Shown here: piece after piece, positions 12,779-29,285 of the stretch
Layout: each line of letters starts with the position of its first letter
How positions within the stretch are numbered: position 1 is the stretch's first letter
NCBI RefSeq assembly: GCF_000003815.2
Contig: NC_049987.1
Span: 15,531,086 to 15,595,085, forward strand
DNA length: 64,000 nt
DNA from: Branchiostoma floridae
Taxonomy: Eukaryota; Chordata; Leptocardii; Amphioxiformes; Branchiostomatidae
Direction of reading: 5' to 3'
Notes under the pieces: model-generated
Databases searched by the model: none
What the model was told of the DNA's origin: nothing
Seen by the model: the letters and a program-made list of their open reading frames with translations, nothing else
Made by a program: the position numbers and the translations under genes

Positions 12779-13667
12779 TGAGGGGACAAGCACGGCATGG
12801 CCTGGAGACGGCGATTCGGGACAAAAATTCAAATCTAGTAGAAAGAATCACGCACCCAGGGTAACCAAACCAAGATCCACCACACACAAGCGATGAATTT
12901 GAAGTAAAATACACATATTCATAGTGATTTTCCTAGCAAAGCCATCGTGCTTTCTTATATAATCAACGAGTGGTTTAGGAAAAGGAAGGAAAGAGTGGGA
13001 CAATAACACGCATCCCAACACGCGCTCTTACCCAGTCAGCGGTTAAATCCAAGCCAGATGTGCTCCAAAATCACAGAAAACGCGCGATCTCTGCTCCCAC
13101 AAACGAAGTCGTCGCCACCCTCTACATCAAGACAGCGTCTCGCAACCTTCACTTCCCCACGATATCCACGTAGAACGGCGCATGGAAGGTATAAAACCGC
13201 GAACTCCTGTGTAGAACCCAGCAGAACGATCCGGTCGTCCGTTGTGTGTGGTGTGGTACGATCTGAGCCTGCAGGGGTTCGTGTAGTGTTTCAGTGCCGG
13301 TGGAATATTCAATCGCGGCGGCTTTTCACATGCTGATTGGGCCATTTGTTTATCCAGCTGCCATATAAGGACGCTGGGGTCGGGACCGGGACTAGGGAGG
13401 CACGCAGGACCAAGTACTAGTAAAAGCTCATGTTCCAAGGAGACTTGATAAAAGCCTTTATGATTAAAAGCTCATTGGTTCAACTACTGAAAAAGAATCG
13501 AATGCTAAAAAAATTATAACCAGGTAAATAAAATAAAATCAACTAAAAAGAAAAATGCCTCCGCCAACATAACTTCTTCGAGTTTCTCACTGATTATGCG
13601 CAATAAGTTCTTATTTGAATACACTATATCAATAATTGTTGACCATCTTCTCAATCTGTAAATTGGT

Positions 13668-13954
13668 NNNNNNNNNNNNNNNNNNNNNNNNNNNNNNNNN
13701 NNNNNNNNNNNNNNNNNNNNNNNNNNNNNNNNNNNNNNNNNNNNNNNNNNNNNNNNNNNNNNNNNNNNNNNNNNNNNNNNNNNNNNNNNNNNNNNNNNNN
13801 NNNNNNNNNNNNNNNNNNNNNNNNNNNNNNNNNNNNNNNNNNNNNNNNNNNNNNNNNNNNNNNNNNNNNNNNNNNNNNNNNNNNNNNNNNNNNNNNNNNN
13901 NNNNNNNNNNNNNNNNNNNNNNNNNNNNNNNNNNNNNNNNNNNNNNNNNNNNNN
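13668..13954. other. Assembly gap (N)
   Basis: A run of 287 Ns. Nothing can be said about its content. Confidence 1.
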
Positions 13955-15847
13955 CTTTAAAGCATGCAAGCTCAAAAAGAAAACGAATAAATCAGACTGT
14001 AATCAAGATAAGTTTATTGTAGTAGCTTAGAATGACACCCAAGTCAGCGAACTACATATCGTAATGGTCCGTACGTGACATCACATCGTTCGAATTCATT
14101 TCATGATCATGTTCTGCAAACCATTTCAGGTCGGAAAACAACATTTTCTTAAAGACACTACATATACAGAAGAGTCAAATAAAAATTTTGGCAATAGGCA
14201 AGACTGGCTGTATTCTTGAATAAGATATGACAAAGTTTTTATTGGCATAATCCACTTGTTGATGTCCTTCCTAAGAGGCTTGAATGGTACACTCAAGTAG
14301 TTCAGCAATCTCGGAAAACCATACCCGTCCAAATCTCCTTTTCACATCTCACAGAATCCACGACATACAATCCTCCTTCTTGGATAACGTATTTACATCT
14401 AGGATACTCCCAACTAGCCTGATTGAACCTCGCTTATAGCAGCCCGTCCGACATCGGACCGGCCTCCTAGAAGGGGCCAGTTACAGCCCTGGACAACAGA
14501 TTTTGTACACTAACAGATGAAAGAAACACAGCAGACTATCACCCTTCTGTAAACACGGCGATCCACAGGTGGATAGGCACCGCACCAGAACGTACGTGAT
14601 AAACACAGGATGGCGCGTCTCTCCGCTGTTTAAACATGTGGCTGCGGTGTTTATTTGAGTTCTCATCCAGTCTTGATAAGTTTGTTTACGGCTGGTCCGC
14701 TCTTGTTGGGCTCAGAACGTCCTACGGGAAGACAGAAGGAAAGAGAGAAGGAAAAGAAATATTAAAGAGAGTTATTTCAAGGAGGTTATCCTTGCCTTGG
14801 TTATTTCAGTAAGGTATATAAAGTTTCATTGAGTAAAAACAGAGTTTTGATTACAAGTTTAAAGACGACATTCTTGGGACATTACTACATCTATCAGTGT
14901 TGACCATACGAAGGCTAGGGTACGATTAAACATAACATGTCGCTTTTATGTCGGATGAGTGGCAACGTTTCTGTATCTATATAGCCGGTATAACCGCCCT
15001 TCGGCGTAACACACCACTGTGACTTTGACGCGCACGCGGCGCGGCAGCAGCTCAGTTATATTAGACTGAAGGACCAGTCACACCTAACTTTTGCACATCT
15101 ATCTGCAAGCGTTCTTTAAAACTATCCAGAGAAGATGCCCCTACTGTGCTTGGTGATAGCAAATTCTACTCCACAATTAACACAACATTTGATACCATTT
15201 TTCTTTCAGGGACCAAATTCTACACCTTTCCACGTGGGTGTAACACTTGGTTCACCCTATCATGGGGGATCTGGGAAGACACTACAGTTAAATAGTTGTA
15301 CATGCAACAAGGTTGACAGCAGTGCTTATATAACTCAAGCACCCAGCCCTAATCTCTAACTAAACGTTGGGATCACCTTACAACAGAACCATGCAGACCA
15401 CGATGTGCAGGTGCGAGCTTAGGCCACAGTAAGGAGATTTTATGGATGACATCCTCTGCGGACTTACATGGCTAAGAAAACCAAAATGGCTAATTCCTTT
15501 TATTCCTGCATAAAGAAATGCATAAAGTGACAGTTGTGTGTCAGACTAGTATCCCTTCCCAACCATGGTGTCCCAACTTGGAAACTACTCTAACTTTCAC
15601 GGTGTGAGAAAATTTAAATGTTCACGGTAGTGGCAGGTGCGTATAAAAAGTATCTTGTATTATTTGGTATCAGTAATGATAAGTTCACGTTACAGCCATC
15701 ACTGTGAAAACCGTGAACATAACAGTACGTTTGAAAAATAAGGAATTACAGTATTTTGGTATTTTTTGAGTGGAATCTCTTCTTAAAAAAAAAAATCAGG
15801 CGAAAAATATGAGCGCCATCACAAATCTACTGCTGCAGCCTACTTAA

Positions 15848-15961
15848 NNNNNNNNNNNNNNNNNNNNNNNNNNNNNNNNNNNNNNNNNNNNNNNNNNNNN
15901 NNNNNNNNNNNNNNNNNNNNNNNNNNNNNNNNNNNNNNNNNNNNNNNNNNNNNNNNNNNNN
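15848..15961. other. Assembly gap (N) with duplicated flanks
   Basis: A run of 114 Ns. About 180 bp before the gap are repeated immediately after it with only small indels, so this is probably a false duplication at a contig join. Confidence 0.95.
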
Positions 15962-17034
15962 TATCAGTAATGATAAGTCACGTTACAGCCATCACTGTGA
16001 AAACCGTGAACATAACAGTACGTTGAAAAAATAAGGAATTACAGTATTTTGGTATTTTTTGAGTGGAATCTCTTCTTAAAAAAAAAAAAATCAGGCGAAA
16101 AATTATGAGCGCCATCCACAAAATCTACTTGCTGCAGCCTTACTTTAAATTTTGTATATAAATTCTTCACATTCCCATACACAAACCTATGCTACACGGT
16201 AACACTAGCACCAGTGTCTGGTTCCCTATGAGACCTCAGTTTTACTAACAAACTCTCCTCTTAAACAACACGCTGTAATCAAATAGGCCAGATCGTTTGG
16301 TACACTCTGAGTAACTGTGGTCTGCGTTCTATCACTGTAAGGTTTTCTCTGGACATGGTCTTTGGTGACTCATACTGATAAGGGACGTCATCTGGCGTTC
16401 ACAGTTGGTACTGCATCTCTTTTGTATTACTGTCACTCGTAGTCACAGTTGAGACTTGAATCCATGATAATCTCGGTTTCTGCTTAGGAGAGATTGGAAT
16501 TCTATCAGGACAATTTCCAATTCTACCAGGATAAATTCAGATTAGGTGAAATTGTTTTAGAACATAGTGTGACTCATTTTACGACTAACGTTTCAATCAA
16601 TTCTAGCATTGGGAAGCCTACATTCAACTACTCAAGGTGAATTATTTTGTATCTTTGGTATATGGTGACCAACCCTTATATTGGAATTCCAATCTCTCCT
16701 ACGAGAATCCGAGGTTCTTCTGTATTCCTGCATTCTCTACTGTGACATATGTCAGTGACACAGATATACAGCACCCTCCAAGCAGAGTTTAGGCTCCAGC
16801 TGGTTTTTGAAGTCTCCTTAGGCCTTTTCAGGCGACCTATTTTGTAGCCTGGTCAGTGACAGAAGCAAGCAAAAAGATTAAGTCAGTGGATTAATATAAC
16901 GAAGGATAGTACCTACCAAAAAGCCCTTTATCAAAGGAAGTAAAAAAAAGCCAAAGTCTAACCTTTGCCTGAGTTGTGTAAATGCTATACAGTAATGTTT
17001 GATAAAGCCATGCAAAAATTTGTGTTTCCATTCC

Positions 17035-17190
17035 CAGCATGTTGTCTGACTCACCCATGGGCCCAGTAACTCAAGGTTGCTGGTTCGAATCCTGGCTGAC
17101 AGCGCCCGCTGCAGTTAGGGGCTTGTCTTGTTCCACTCCTTCACTCAGGTTCTTCAAACAGTTAGGAACAAGACACATGTCATACTGGTG
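17035..17190 (+). mobile_element. tRNA-derived SINE fragment
   Basis: A B-box-like GGTTGCTGGTTCGAATCC lies at about 17073-17091. It is followed by CTTGTCTTGTTCCACTCC and TTCACTCAGG, similar to the CTTGTGCCC..CTTCCTCACTTCACCCAGG body of the other SINEs in the window. Confidence 0.5.
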
Positions 17191-18499
17191 TTTATAACAT
17201 CATCTTTCTAAAATGCTTAGAAAAAATATCTTCAGTACAAACAGGGCTGTCTCCAGCTTTTACTTTTTTTTTGTTCCACTCATTGTTTGGAATCCATGTT
17301 GTTGTCAAATCAGTGAAAATGAGTTGTCAACAATTTTACGTCATGAACTTCAGATTTTTCGGACAGGGTGAAATTCTAAAGGAACTGGTGACAGCCCTAA
17401 ATACAAAATGTAAAAGGCCCAGTACTATTCATGTATAAAACAAAAGAATTTAGTTGCCTATCAAAGGCAGAGTCTCTTTCTTTGAAAGAGACTTTGATAA
17501 GAAGGAAAGTGTGAATAAAATGTGAACATAGGAACACCAAGCAGTGAATTCATATGAAAAAAGTCATGTTTAATTCAGTTTTCGATCCATGAAAATTGAT
17601 GAAAATATGGCACACTTACAACATATAAATAGACTATTCTTATTCCTGAGCTTTTAACATAACTAATATTCACAACTACAACTACTTGTCTGTTGAGCAG
17701 AATGTGAATGGAAACATTGTATAATACATAAAGCTCTATATGTACAAAATATTCCATGAAGATTGTATAATAATATGACATTGCAATTGAGATGCACTTC
17801 TTACACAAATCAACACTAAGGCCATGCCAATTTAACTTGTTGGTTAGTGGACAAAATTTCCATGTAGCATTTTGGCAAGAGAACCTCATGATTACAAAAG
17901 GCTTGGAGGAAAATTTGTATCTAACTCTGTTCACTGCCTAAAACCATGTGTACCAAAGTTCAGACTCTCCCCTCAGACTCAGTTTTCATGCTGATATTAA
18001 AATCTAGATGCATGTTTTTAAATCTGAAAACCAAGGAATTAAATTGATGTGGTCTAGCAAACACAAATTAGAACCAACACAACATCAAATCAGATATGCA
18101 GTACTATTGCAATAGCTACAATGTACAGCACCATAGCTACAGTGCAAATGTTACGGTGCCATGGCCACAATGTGCACATGCTGAAATTCTTCATGCAATG
18201 GATGTGGGCATTATATATGACAAGCTTCTGTAGGAAACAGAAACACATATGGCTGTATACTGCTAAACAAGAAAGAAAAAGAAAACATTGTTGATACCAA
18301 TTTTATTGATAATTTGGGAAATAAAATCTTGCTCAATGGACCACAATGGACTGTTAACCACTCTATGGTGCATAAGACAGCATACATGTAACACCTACAC
18401 TCATAATTCCACCGGATGCCATAATACTGCCACATGAAAAAATACATGGATTCAAAATGATCTAAAAATATGTACCAAAGCAGCATCATACTAGGGTAT

Positions 18500-18772
18500 A
18501 TCATCATCATCATCTGGTGTATTTTGCCAGCCAGTAGGTACCCAATGAGTAATGAGGCTGTTTAACGTGGTCGAGGCACCTCCTCAAACACAAGACCCCC
18601 GCTTTACGTCCCTCCCAGAAGTTGACTTCGTGGAATTACCATGCTTGGTCCGGCTACAGCAATCCGGTCGTCCTTGGTTGGGGAACTCCCATCCAAGAAC
18701 TGTCCGGACCGCGCGTTGCTTAACTTCCGAGATCGAGGGGTTGGGTGTATCAACATGCCACGCGGCCGTGGC
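18500..18772 (-). mobile_element. Probable 5S-rRNA-derived SINE
   Basis: On the minus strand a 121-nt 5S-like head (18772-18652) is followed by a body containing CATTGGGTACCTACTGGC. The element ends in a short GAT/ATG simple repeat at about 18500-18515, the usual tail layout of a SINE. SINE3-type and Deu-type elements are known to carry 5S-derived promoters. Which family this belongs to needs a consensus comparison. An isolated 5S pseudogene is the alternative. Confidence 0.6.
18652..18772 (-). rRNA. 5S rRNA-like sequence (degenerate)
   Basis: Read on the minus strand, the segment starts GCCACGGCC and ends GCTGTAGCC. It holds GATCTCGGAAGTTAAGCA and CTTGGATGGGAG, which align with the internal promoter and 3' half of eukaryotic 5S rRNA in the right order and spacing over 121 nt. 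Several conserved positions differ (for example AAGTTAAGCAACG where 5S has AAGCTAAGCAGGG), so it is most likely a SINE head or pseudogene rather than a functional 5S gene. Confidence 0.7.
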
Positions 18773-18810
18773 TATGTGTATATGTATATAGAAGACGTCT
18801 ATAACAATGT

Positions 18811-18816
18811 TTTATT
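18811..18816 (-). promoter_or_regulatory. Probable poly(A) signal of SPG7
   Basis: An AATAAA hexamer on the minus strand lies about 92 nt downstream of the paraplegin stop codon. Confidence 0.55.
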
Positions 18817-18907
18817 GATGTGTCGGTATTACGGCACCTGGTGGAATTATGAGAGCTGATGTCACACAGCAAAACAAATGTGCAGAAAGAATCTAGCCAC
18901 GTTCCCA

Positions 18908-22372
<3,465 letters not shown>

Positions 22373-22842
22373 CTGGGTAGGGAGAGATGCTCACATTACT
22401 TCATGTTGACAAATCAAACATTCATCAATTTTTCAACTGCATCAATCCAGTGCCAATATTTCTTCGCCACTCTCCATTCTTCAAGTCGAATACCACATCA
22501 ATCTGATATTCATGTTGCTGTATGTCTATAGGTTCTTTTGAGAGTGTTAAAAATTCTGGATATTGAACATGGCACTTTGTGAAGGAAGGAGGCTATCAAT
22601 ATCAGGATATACAAACAAACAAACAAACAAAAGAAAACAAAAGAAGTGCATCCGTGTGCTCCAGTAACCACCAGACCAGTGCGTGACCTGACTCATGGTA
22701 CGCCACACACACACTCACACTCACTCTCCGGTTTAATGTCTGTTGTTCCCCATCCTGTGGGGGTTAGACGTGCTTGCACGCTGACAAACAAACAAACAAA
22801 CAAACAAACCTTGAGACAGTGCGTCCGTGTGCTCCAGTAGCA

Positions 22843-22942
22843 NNNNNNNNNNNNNNNNNNNNNNNNNNNNNNNNNNNNNNNNNNNNNNNNNNNNNNNNNN
22901 NNNNNNNNNNNNNNNNNNNNNNNNNNNNNNNNNNNNNNNNNN
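22843..22942. other. Assembly gap (100 N)
   Basis: Exactly 100 Ns, a common placeholder for a gap of unknown size. Upstream SPG7 exons could be missing here or be misplaced. Confidence 1.
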
Positions 22943-23216
22943 ATGAAGGTTTCACACGCATATCGGAATGTAAGTACTCTGTGGCGCTGTTTTTGACGTC
23001 ATGTGGTACGGGGCTCTTTTAAGGCTTGAGCACTATGAAGTCACACATTCAAGTAATGACATACCCGTTTGAACCAAAACCTCTCGCTACATCTGGGTAA
23101 CAGTATGCTCAAATTGCAGGCCATAAAATAAGTCCTTGCCTTACCTAATCCGTAGCGACAACAATATTGAATCGCAATGCTCTGCCTTGTAAAAGAAAGA
23201 CCGATGAATATAAAAT

Positions 23217-25080
23217 GTTACCTTCTTGTGCTATTTGTATTCGCTCCCTTCCTCTTCGGTGTGGTGTACCTTGGCCCTCCTGTGCAAAATGGCGGGTCAG
23301 AAGAGCGGAAGTGAAACTCTGATCTTATCACGTCATCGAACCTGGTAGAAACCCCCTCATTCACCTTTAATACGTGTACGTGCGTCAAACAACATTCTGA
23401 CCAGTTAATGAACCGTTAAGTTAACAGCCAATCCTGACAAGGGAGTGGCAAAAATTGACGTCATCTCTCCTGTTTTACAGACTTGTTGCACGTTAGGGCG
23501 ACTCCTAGCATACGAGCCATGCAATGCATCTAGCGTAACTTCACACTGGCAACGACATCTGAATGTGTACCTAAGAATCGGCTATGTGGAGTTCTCATAG
23601 CACTACCATTAAGGAGGGATGCGTACCACGTGAAAGGATTAGGTAGCGACTGGCGCATGGTAGTCTATTAATTATACGATAATAAAATTTAGTTAAGATT
23701 AACTATCTTGGTCTAAATCATGGTTTGAAGTAAAAAAAAAAACATGGTCACGTAGATTCGATTCCACATTACCAAGAGGGTGTTTCTTGCCTTTTGTTCT
23801 AACATTTTGGAACTCTTTGTAACAATCTGACTGTGATAAGTGACTGTTTAGAACTAGTTATAACATCTGTGTGATGTTATAAATATTTCAAGTTGTATTC
23901 ATACATGTAAGAAACATTTCTAACATCAAATGCATTAATTCTGTTAGTTTCTTAACTGTTCAGACAAAGTTTCATCACCATTTGTGATGACATGTTCGAA
24001 CATTGATACAATGTTTTGTAGAGTCAATTCCACATTACCAAGAGGCTGTTTCTTGTCTTTTGTTCCAACATTTTGGAAATCTCTATAACATTCTAATTGT
24101 GATAAGTTACTGTTTAGAACTGTTTACAACATCATTGTGATATTCAAAATATTTCTACAGTATTCAAACATGTTAGAAACATTTCTAACATCAAAGGCAT
24201 TATTTCTGATGGTTTCTAAACTGTTCCAACATAGATTCATCATTTGTGATCACATGTTCGAACATGGAAATAAAATGATGAAACTGGGTCAGTCGGCTGG
24301 GAAGAGGGCAATTCACACATCCCTGCCAAGTACAGGAAATTGTGTCTGTCTGCCACCTTTTNNNNNNNNNNNNNNNNNNNNNNNNNNNNNNNNNNNNNNN
24401 NNNNNNNNNNNNNNNNNNNNNNNNNNNNNNNNNNNNNNNNNNNNNNNNNNNNNNNNNNNNNNNNNNNNNNNNNNNNNNNNNNNNNNNNNNNNNNNNNNNN
24501 NNNNNNNNNNNNNNNNNNNNNNNNNNNNNNNNNNNNNNNNNNNNNNNNNNNNNNNNNNNNNNNNNNNNNNNNNNNNNNNNNNNNNNNNNNNNNNNNNNNN
24601 NNNNNNNNNNNNNNNNNNNNNNNNNNNNNNNNNNNNNNNNNNNNNNNNNNNNNNNNNNNNNNNNNNNNNNNNNNNNNNNNNNNNNNNNNNNNNNNNNNNN
24701 NNNNNNNNNNNNNNNNNNNNNNNNNNNNNNNNNNNNNNNNNNNNNNNNNNNNNNNNNNNNNNNNNNNNNNNNNNNNNNNNNNNNNACGTTGTCGAAATCA
24801 ACAGTGCCTCCAACGTGCCTCCGCCTCCGCTTGGTGAGATATAAGGTCACTAGAGCTCAGTAATGCTGCACGCCTTACACGTTGAGACATGTATTAGCTA
24901 ACTAACATTTTGCACTTGTCGTTGATATTTAGTCTTTATTACACAGCCTGAAGAGAGGGAAGGAAAACAAGAGAGAGAAGGAGAGAGAGGGGAGGGAGAG
25001 AGAGAAAGAGCTCATCGAAGGTACAGGAAAAGACAGAATGAAAGAAGGTAGGAGAGGGAGAAAGGGAACATGGGGTGACA
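23217..25080. repeat. Segment also present at 61880-62920
   Basis: The stretches 23217-23700 (for example AGCGGAAGTGAAACTCTGAT and AACATTCTGACCA) and 24786-25060 (CAACGTGCCTCCGC, TTTGCACTTGTCGTT, then GA-rich sequence) recur in the same order at 61880-62460 and 62640-62900. The interior differs because this copy holds extra sequence and a 424-N gap. Confidence 0.8.
24362..24785. other. Assembly gap (N)
   Basis: A run of 424 Ns inside the duplicated segment. Confidence 1.
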
Positions 25081-25591
25081 TGGAGGGATAAAAAGAGAGA
25101 GAGAATTACATGCGTTGGATACATCTTCAAGGCAATTAACACCAGACGGGACGACCAGTCCAAACGTATTGTTTTCACTGAGGCTGTGACAGAACCCTGA
25201 CCAAAAAATATATACAAGACAGGTTTCGGGGTCACAATACAGCCGAAATTTGTAAAATATATGCACGACTTCCTTTTATGCACGCGGGCGGAGGGCGTTC
25301 CCCATGGGTAGGTTACGGCGTCTAGTTGTTACCACGTCCCGGATTCATTCAGAGCACAGCTTGAATTGAACCAGGGGTCAGTCCGGGTCCCCGGGCCCAC
25401 AATACTCCGGGAGCCGCAAGGTGTCCTGCCGGGCCACGCAGGGGTCACGCCTGAAAGTGGAAAAAAAAAACAGTCCGTGAACTTCCCGACAGGGGCGCTT
25501 TTTCCTTTTACCATACAGCCGGAGTGGGGTAACACATAACTCAACTTTGTCAAGCTGCAAGCTGGCTTTTACTTTACGGGCGTGGTTACAT

Positions 25592-25736
25592 AATCTCCAA
25601 GCAGATCTTGCGGTGGCATAAGATAGTATCATAAAGCTGGGGAAGGGGTTTAGCCGGCAGAGGGGTGTTATTCCACCTCCAAGCCGGCTTAACTCCTTCT
25701 TCAGCTTATGATACTATCTTATGACACCGCAAGATT
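25592..25736. mobile_element. Foldback element (AATCTCCAAGC family)
   Basis: The left arm AGATCTTGCGGTGGCATAAG through GATAGTATCATAAAGC is mirrored at the right by GCTTATGATACTATCTTATG through ACCGCAAGAT. It shares arm sequence with 36116-36277 and, more distantly, with 55115-55649. Confidence 0.75.
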
Positions 25737-25859
25737 GTCGTACGACCGCTAACTTGAGGCATTTTGGAGGACGAAAATGTACGTCTCCTGCAAAGTTCAA
25801 CTGTCTTGGTACACAAAATGCTGAAGCTGTTTTGGGTCCATGTCGGTGGTTGGTTCCGT

Positions 25860-26096
25860 CATACCCCTGTCACATTATCCACGATCTTCGGGCGTATCGA
25901 TGGAAGGTCGGCCATATTTAAGATCGACAGAGGGTTACGTGTATTTTTTACCTGAAAACAGTCCTTGTCACATATAAGCCATACTTTGTACCTTGTACAA
26001 TTGTTATGCAATAAAGGTATTATCATAAGCGAGGCTCGGGCGATTGACGCAGACTCGTCGTCCGATCGATTTTCGCTCAATGTGATAGGGGTATCA
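25860..26096. mobile_element. Possible MITE with short terminal inverted repeats
   Basis: ATACCCCTGTCACATT near the left end is mirrored by AATGTGATAGGGGTAT at 26080-26095. The interior is non-coding. Target-site duplication is not clear. Confidence 0.5.
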
Positions 26097-26673
26097 CGGT
26101 CTGCTTAAAAATCCTATGGCATCATATTAAAATCGTGCGACAATCGCACGACTTATGTGACCGCGACCGTAGAAGTTCACTGCAGTAATCCACCATATCT
26201 ATCGGATTTATTTTATAAACAAAACCAATGAAACATGGTAGCAATTACAGCAATTATCAATGTCTCTTTTAAATTTGTTTTGATATAAAGCAAGAAAGGA
26301 GACTTTATTTATTTTGATGCTATATCATTTTATATGATTTTTGGGCACTACAATGACGAATTATATTGTAACAAGTTACTATTACGTAACGGATCCATGT
26401 TGAGGTTCCCACAGTACTGTGATACTCAGGGACATTCTTAACTTTGCAAAAAAACACCAGTTATCATCTTATACAAGTTGATAAATGATGTGTAAGAGAT
26501 CTGAGAGCCGCCGTCAGCCCTCTTCACCCCATTTACCTACTTGTTAAGGATAATTGCTGGCCACTTCTGCAAACCTGTAATTATGTTGAAGTGAAGTGTA
26601 TGATATCCGTGGGAATCAACTCAAGATCACTCAAGAACAGGCACCGTGGGAACCACATCATGAATTCTTCATA

Positions 26674-26896
26674 CCCCTTTCCACTAGGATGGCGCTCTCA
26701 CCGCGCTCTCTCTGCGACCTCAAATTTGACATACCGCTCAACGAATTGTATAGATAAGAAACACGTTGTGTGTTTTGTTGTCTTCTCAGTCACACTATCA
26801 TTTGTATGATACACCCTGTGTGAAAGCGAAGGTTACACATATCCTATTTAGGTCGCAGTGAGAGCGCAGCGCGATCGTTGTCTAGTGGAGAGGGAC
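26674..26896. mobile_element. MITE, copy 1 (CCCCTTTCCACTAG ends)
   Basis: The left end CCCCTTTCCACTAGGATGGC and right end GTCTAGTGGAGAGGG are inverted repeats, and inside them GAGCGCGGTGAGAGC-type ends are also mirrored. A second copy with about the same length and interior lies at 45870-46109 in a paralogue B intron. Confidence 0.75.
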
Positions 26897-27705
26897 TTAC
26901 ATAACAGTAATGACATTTTGCTTACCTCTTGGTTTTGTCAAGGACAGAGTAAAATTTGGGCAGCCTTTAGTCTTTACCTAAGTAAAAGATTTTGCAATTC
27001 CAAAATTATTGAAAAGTCACCAGCTAAAAATTCGTGAAGGCATTCAGGTAGCTCCACTAACATATTATAGGCAGCAATTAATTTAGAACGATCAAAAAGG
27101 TAAGACGAAGGGCACTAAAAAGACATAATACACATAATACACACAAGGAAAATAAACCCAAAGGAGTTTCAGAATATGTGAGATACTTCGATGTATCATG
27201 ACATTAACAAATGTTGAGATGATAAGGGTTAGATTGGCTTATTTACATATTACCCATTCGTGATTATAATCACCATTCTAGCTAATTTTTCATAAAAGAT
27301 AATAACCCAGGTTTACCAACTGAAATGCACAGCAGGATTTACAACTGAATTGTCGCAGATGAGGTGAACTGAAAATAAAAGGTTGATTTTTTAATCTTTT
27401 CTTCGATGTGTTTATTTATTTGATAAAATCAAATATTATATGAGAAGAATTGCGCGGGGAATTCGAGAAGCATCAGTGTAAAATCGGGCACTGTGTTACT
27501 ATTCTGTTGATATGCTGATCTTGATCTGCTTATAAACAATTGTTCATTTAGATCATTTTTTTCATTTCTGCTAGATGGTTTCTATGTTCTTGCTTTGTTG
27601 AATAAAGAAATAATGAATAGTATGATAAAAAAAGTAACTAAGCCCCCTACGCCTGATGACAAAAATTTGTCGAACAAGCAAATCCAAGAAAAGAGTCAAG
27701 CTTCA

Positions 27706-27995
27706 GATTTTGCAGATGACAAATCATGAAAAGCCTGTGTGTAACCGATCACTTCCAGGCCATTAAATTTTCGACACGGTGTCAGTTTGCTACACTAACA
27801 AAGACAGTATGTACGTGAAGGATCACCATAGTAGGTGAAAGATCATCAAATAACCCATGTTAAGGGTTTGATGACCCTTCACCTACTAGATACTGTCTTT
27901 GTTAGTGTAGCAACCTGACACCGTGTCGGAAATTTAATGGCGTGGAAGTGATCGGTTACACACAGCCTTTTCGTGATTTGTCATCTGCAAAATCT
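27706..27995. mobile_element. Long foldback element with about 110-bp arms
   Basis: The left arm runs from AGATTTTGCAGATGACAAAT through GTAACCGATCACTTCC to CTAACAAAGACAGTA. The right arm is its reverse complement, ending ATTTGTCATCTGCAAAATCT. The right arm and 400 bp beyond it are duplicated at 29642-30190. Confidence 0.75.
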
Positions 27996-28402
27996 TTAAT
28001 TGAGGTAATTGAAGATGCCAAGCAGACTCTGTACTTGACAAGCGCATGAAGAAAGTAACAGCTCTCATTTAGCACTAGGAGACCAAGATTTTTCCCTGCT
28101 GATGAAGGTTCATTGATAAACATGCTTATCACATGTATATTTGTTATAATTTTCTTCATTGAAAAGTCAATAAGAAAGGTCATTGACATTGCTATCAATC
28201 TTAGATGTCATTAGTATACTCTAACGTAACGTACAGTTTTACGTAACGTGTGGTTCCCACGGTACATACTAATATCCATGACCTGATTCCTACGGTCATT
28301 GACATTGTTACTTAAGGACAAAGAGATGGTTGGTATACATTAGAGATACATATCATAATGAATATTTTGATATGCTTAGATACGAGCAAAAAGGTGCTGC
28401 TG
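27893..28402. repeat. Direct duplication, copy 1
   Basis: This block matches 29642-30190 with small indels. It begins TGTCTTTGTTAGTGTAGC and ends GAGCAAAAAGGTGCTGCTG. No coding content is visible. Confidence 0.8.
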
Positions 28403-29155
28403 TACTTTTTGTCTGTAATACTGGTCTGATGATCATGTGTCAGCCTTTTGATGTTTGTATGTTGTGTTTAATGTTCTTATGATTAGGTTTGTGTAAGCCT
28501 AATGTTGTACAGGTAAACAGTGCAAGTTCTGATGTTTTTGTGAGTTTGTTAGTGCTAAGATAGTGGCATCAGTATATTTGATGTGTTTATATTTTCGATT
28601 TCTCGTGTTGCATATTTAAATCTGATTTTGTTGCAAATGGGTATGTTTAGGTAATATTTATGTCACCTTGTGATGTGTTAAATTAAAACCAGGAAAGGAA
28701 AACCCTGCACAGAAATCCAGGGGGGGGGGGGCACCCCTGTTAAAAAGTCCTAGGGGCAAACCCTGGCCAAAAAGACCAGTTGGAACGGTCCCTGCAACAA
28801 TATGACAATATGTGAATGTGTTATAGTATATAGTATTGCATATACCTAGATGATTAAGTAAAGGTAGTCTAGTGTGTAAAATGGTAAAGAGATGCTAGTG
28901 TGAGTATTCTATAATAATTCTTTTTTTTTTAATTAGTTGTGTTCGTATGACCTATGGTGATACAAGCGAGTAGGTGATTATCTTCGAATGTTCTATAATT
29001 TATGACTTGTGAATAAAATGTGAAAAATATGTTTTTAATATATTAATCAAATTATCATGTTAAATATAAATAAAAAATTCTCATTGATCTCTCACCCATC
29101 CTAATTTGATTTTTAGATCGCTTTCCTGTACATTCCAGTTATGCTAAATAGCATT

Positions 29156-29285
29156 TACTCAAGCAAATTGATATAATTTTGGAAACGGCCAGACGTTTTA
29201 ACTAGCATCCACTAGCTTTCGTCGGTGACACTGAAGTGATCTTGAAGAAGAAAACAATTGGTCTTTTATACCCTAACTATGAATA
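29156..29285. repeat. Dispersed repeat copy
   Basis: Contains ATTTTGGAAACGGCCAGACG and ATACCCTAACTATGAAT, matching the family at 19512-19625. Confidence 0.55.

Larger units (their letters stand above)
13955..18490. other. Long stretch with no recognised gene
   Basis: No exon, domain or RNA gene was recognised apart from a tRNA-derived SINE fragment near 17035-17190. The flanks of the N run at 15848-15961 are near-identical to each other (15666-15847 and 15962-16145), which suggests an unmerged contig overlap rather than a real duplication. Confidence 0.5.

Noticed and set aside
24137-24863. Long open frames on both strands
   Set aside because: Almost all of their length is the 424-N gap, so they carry no coding evidence.
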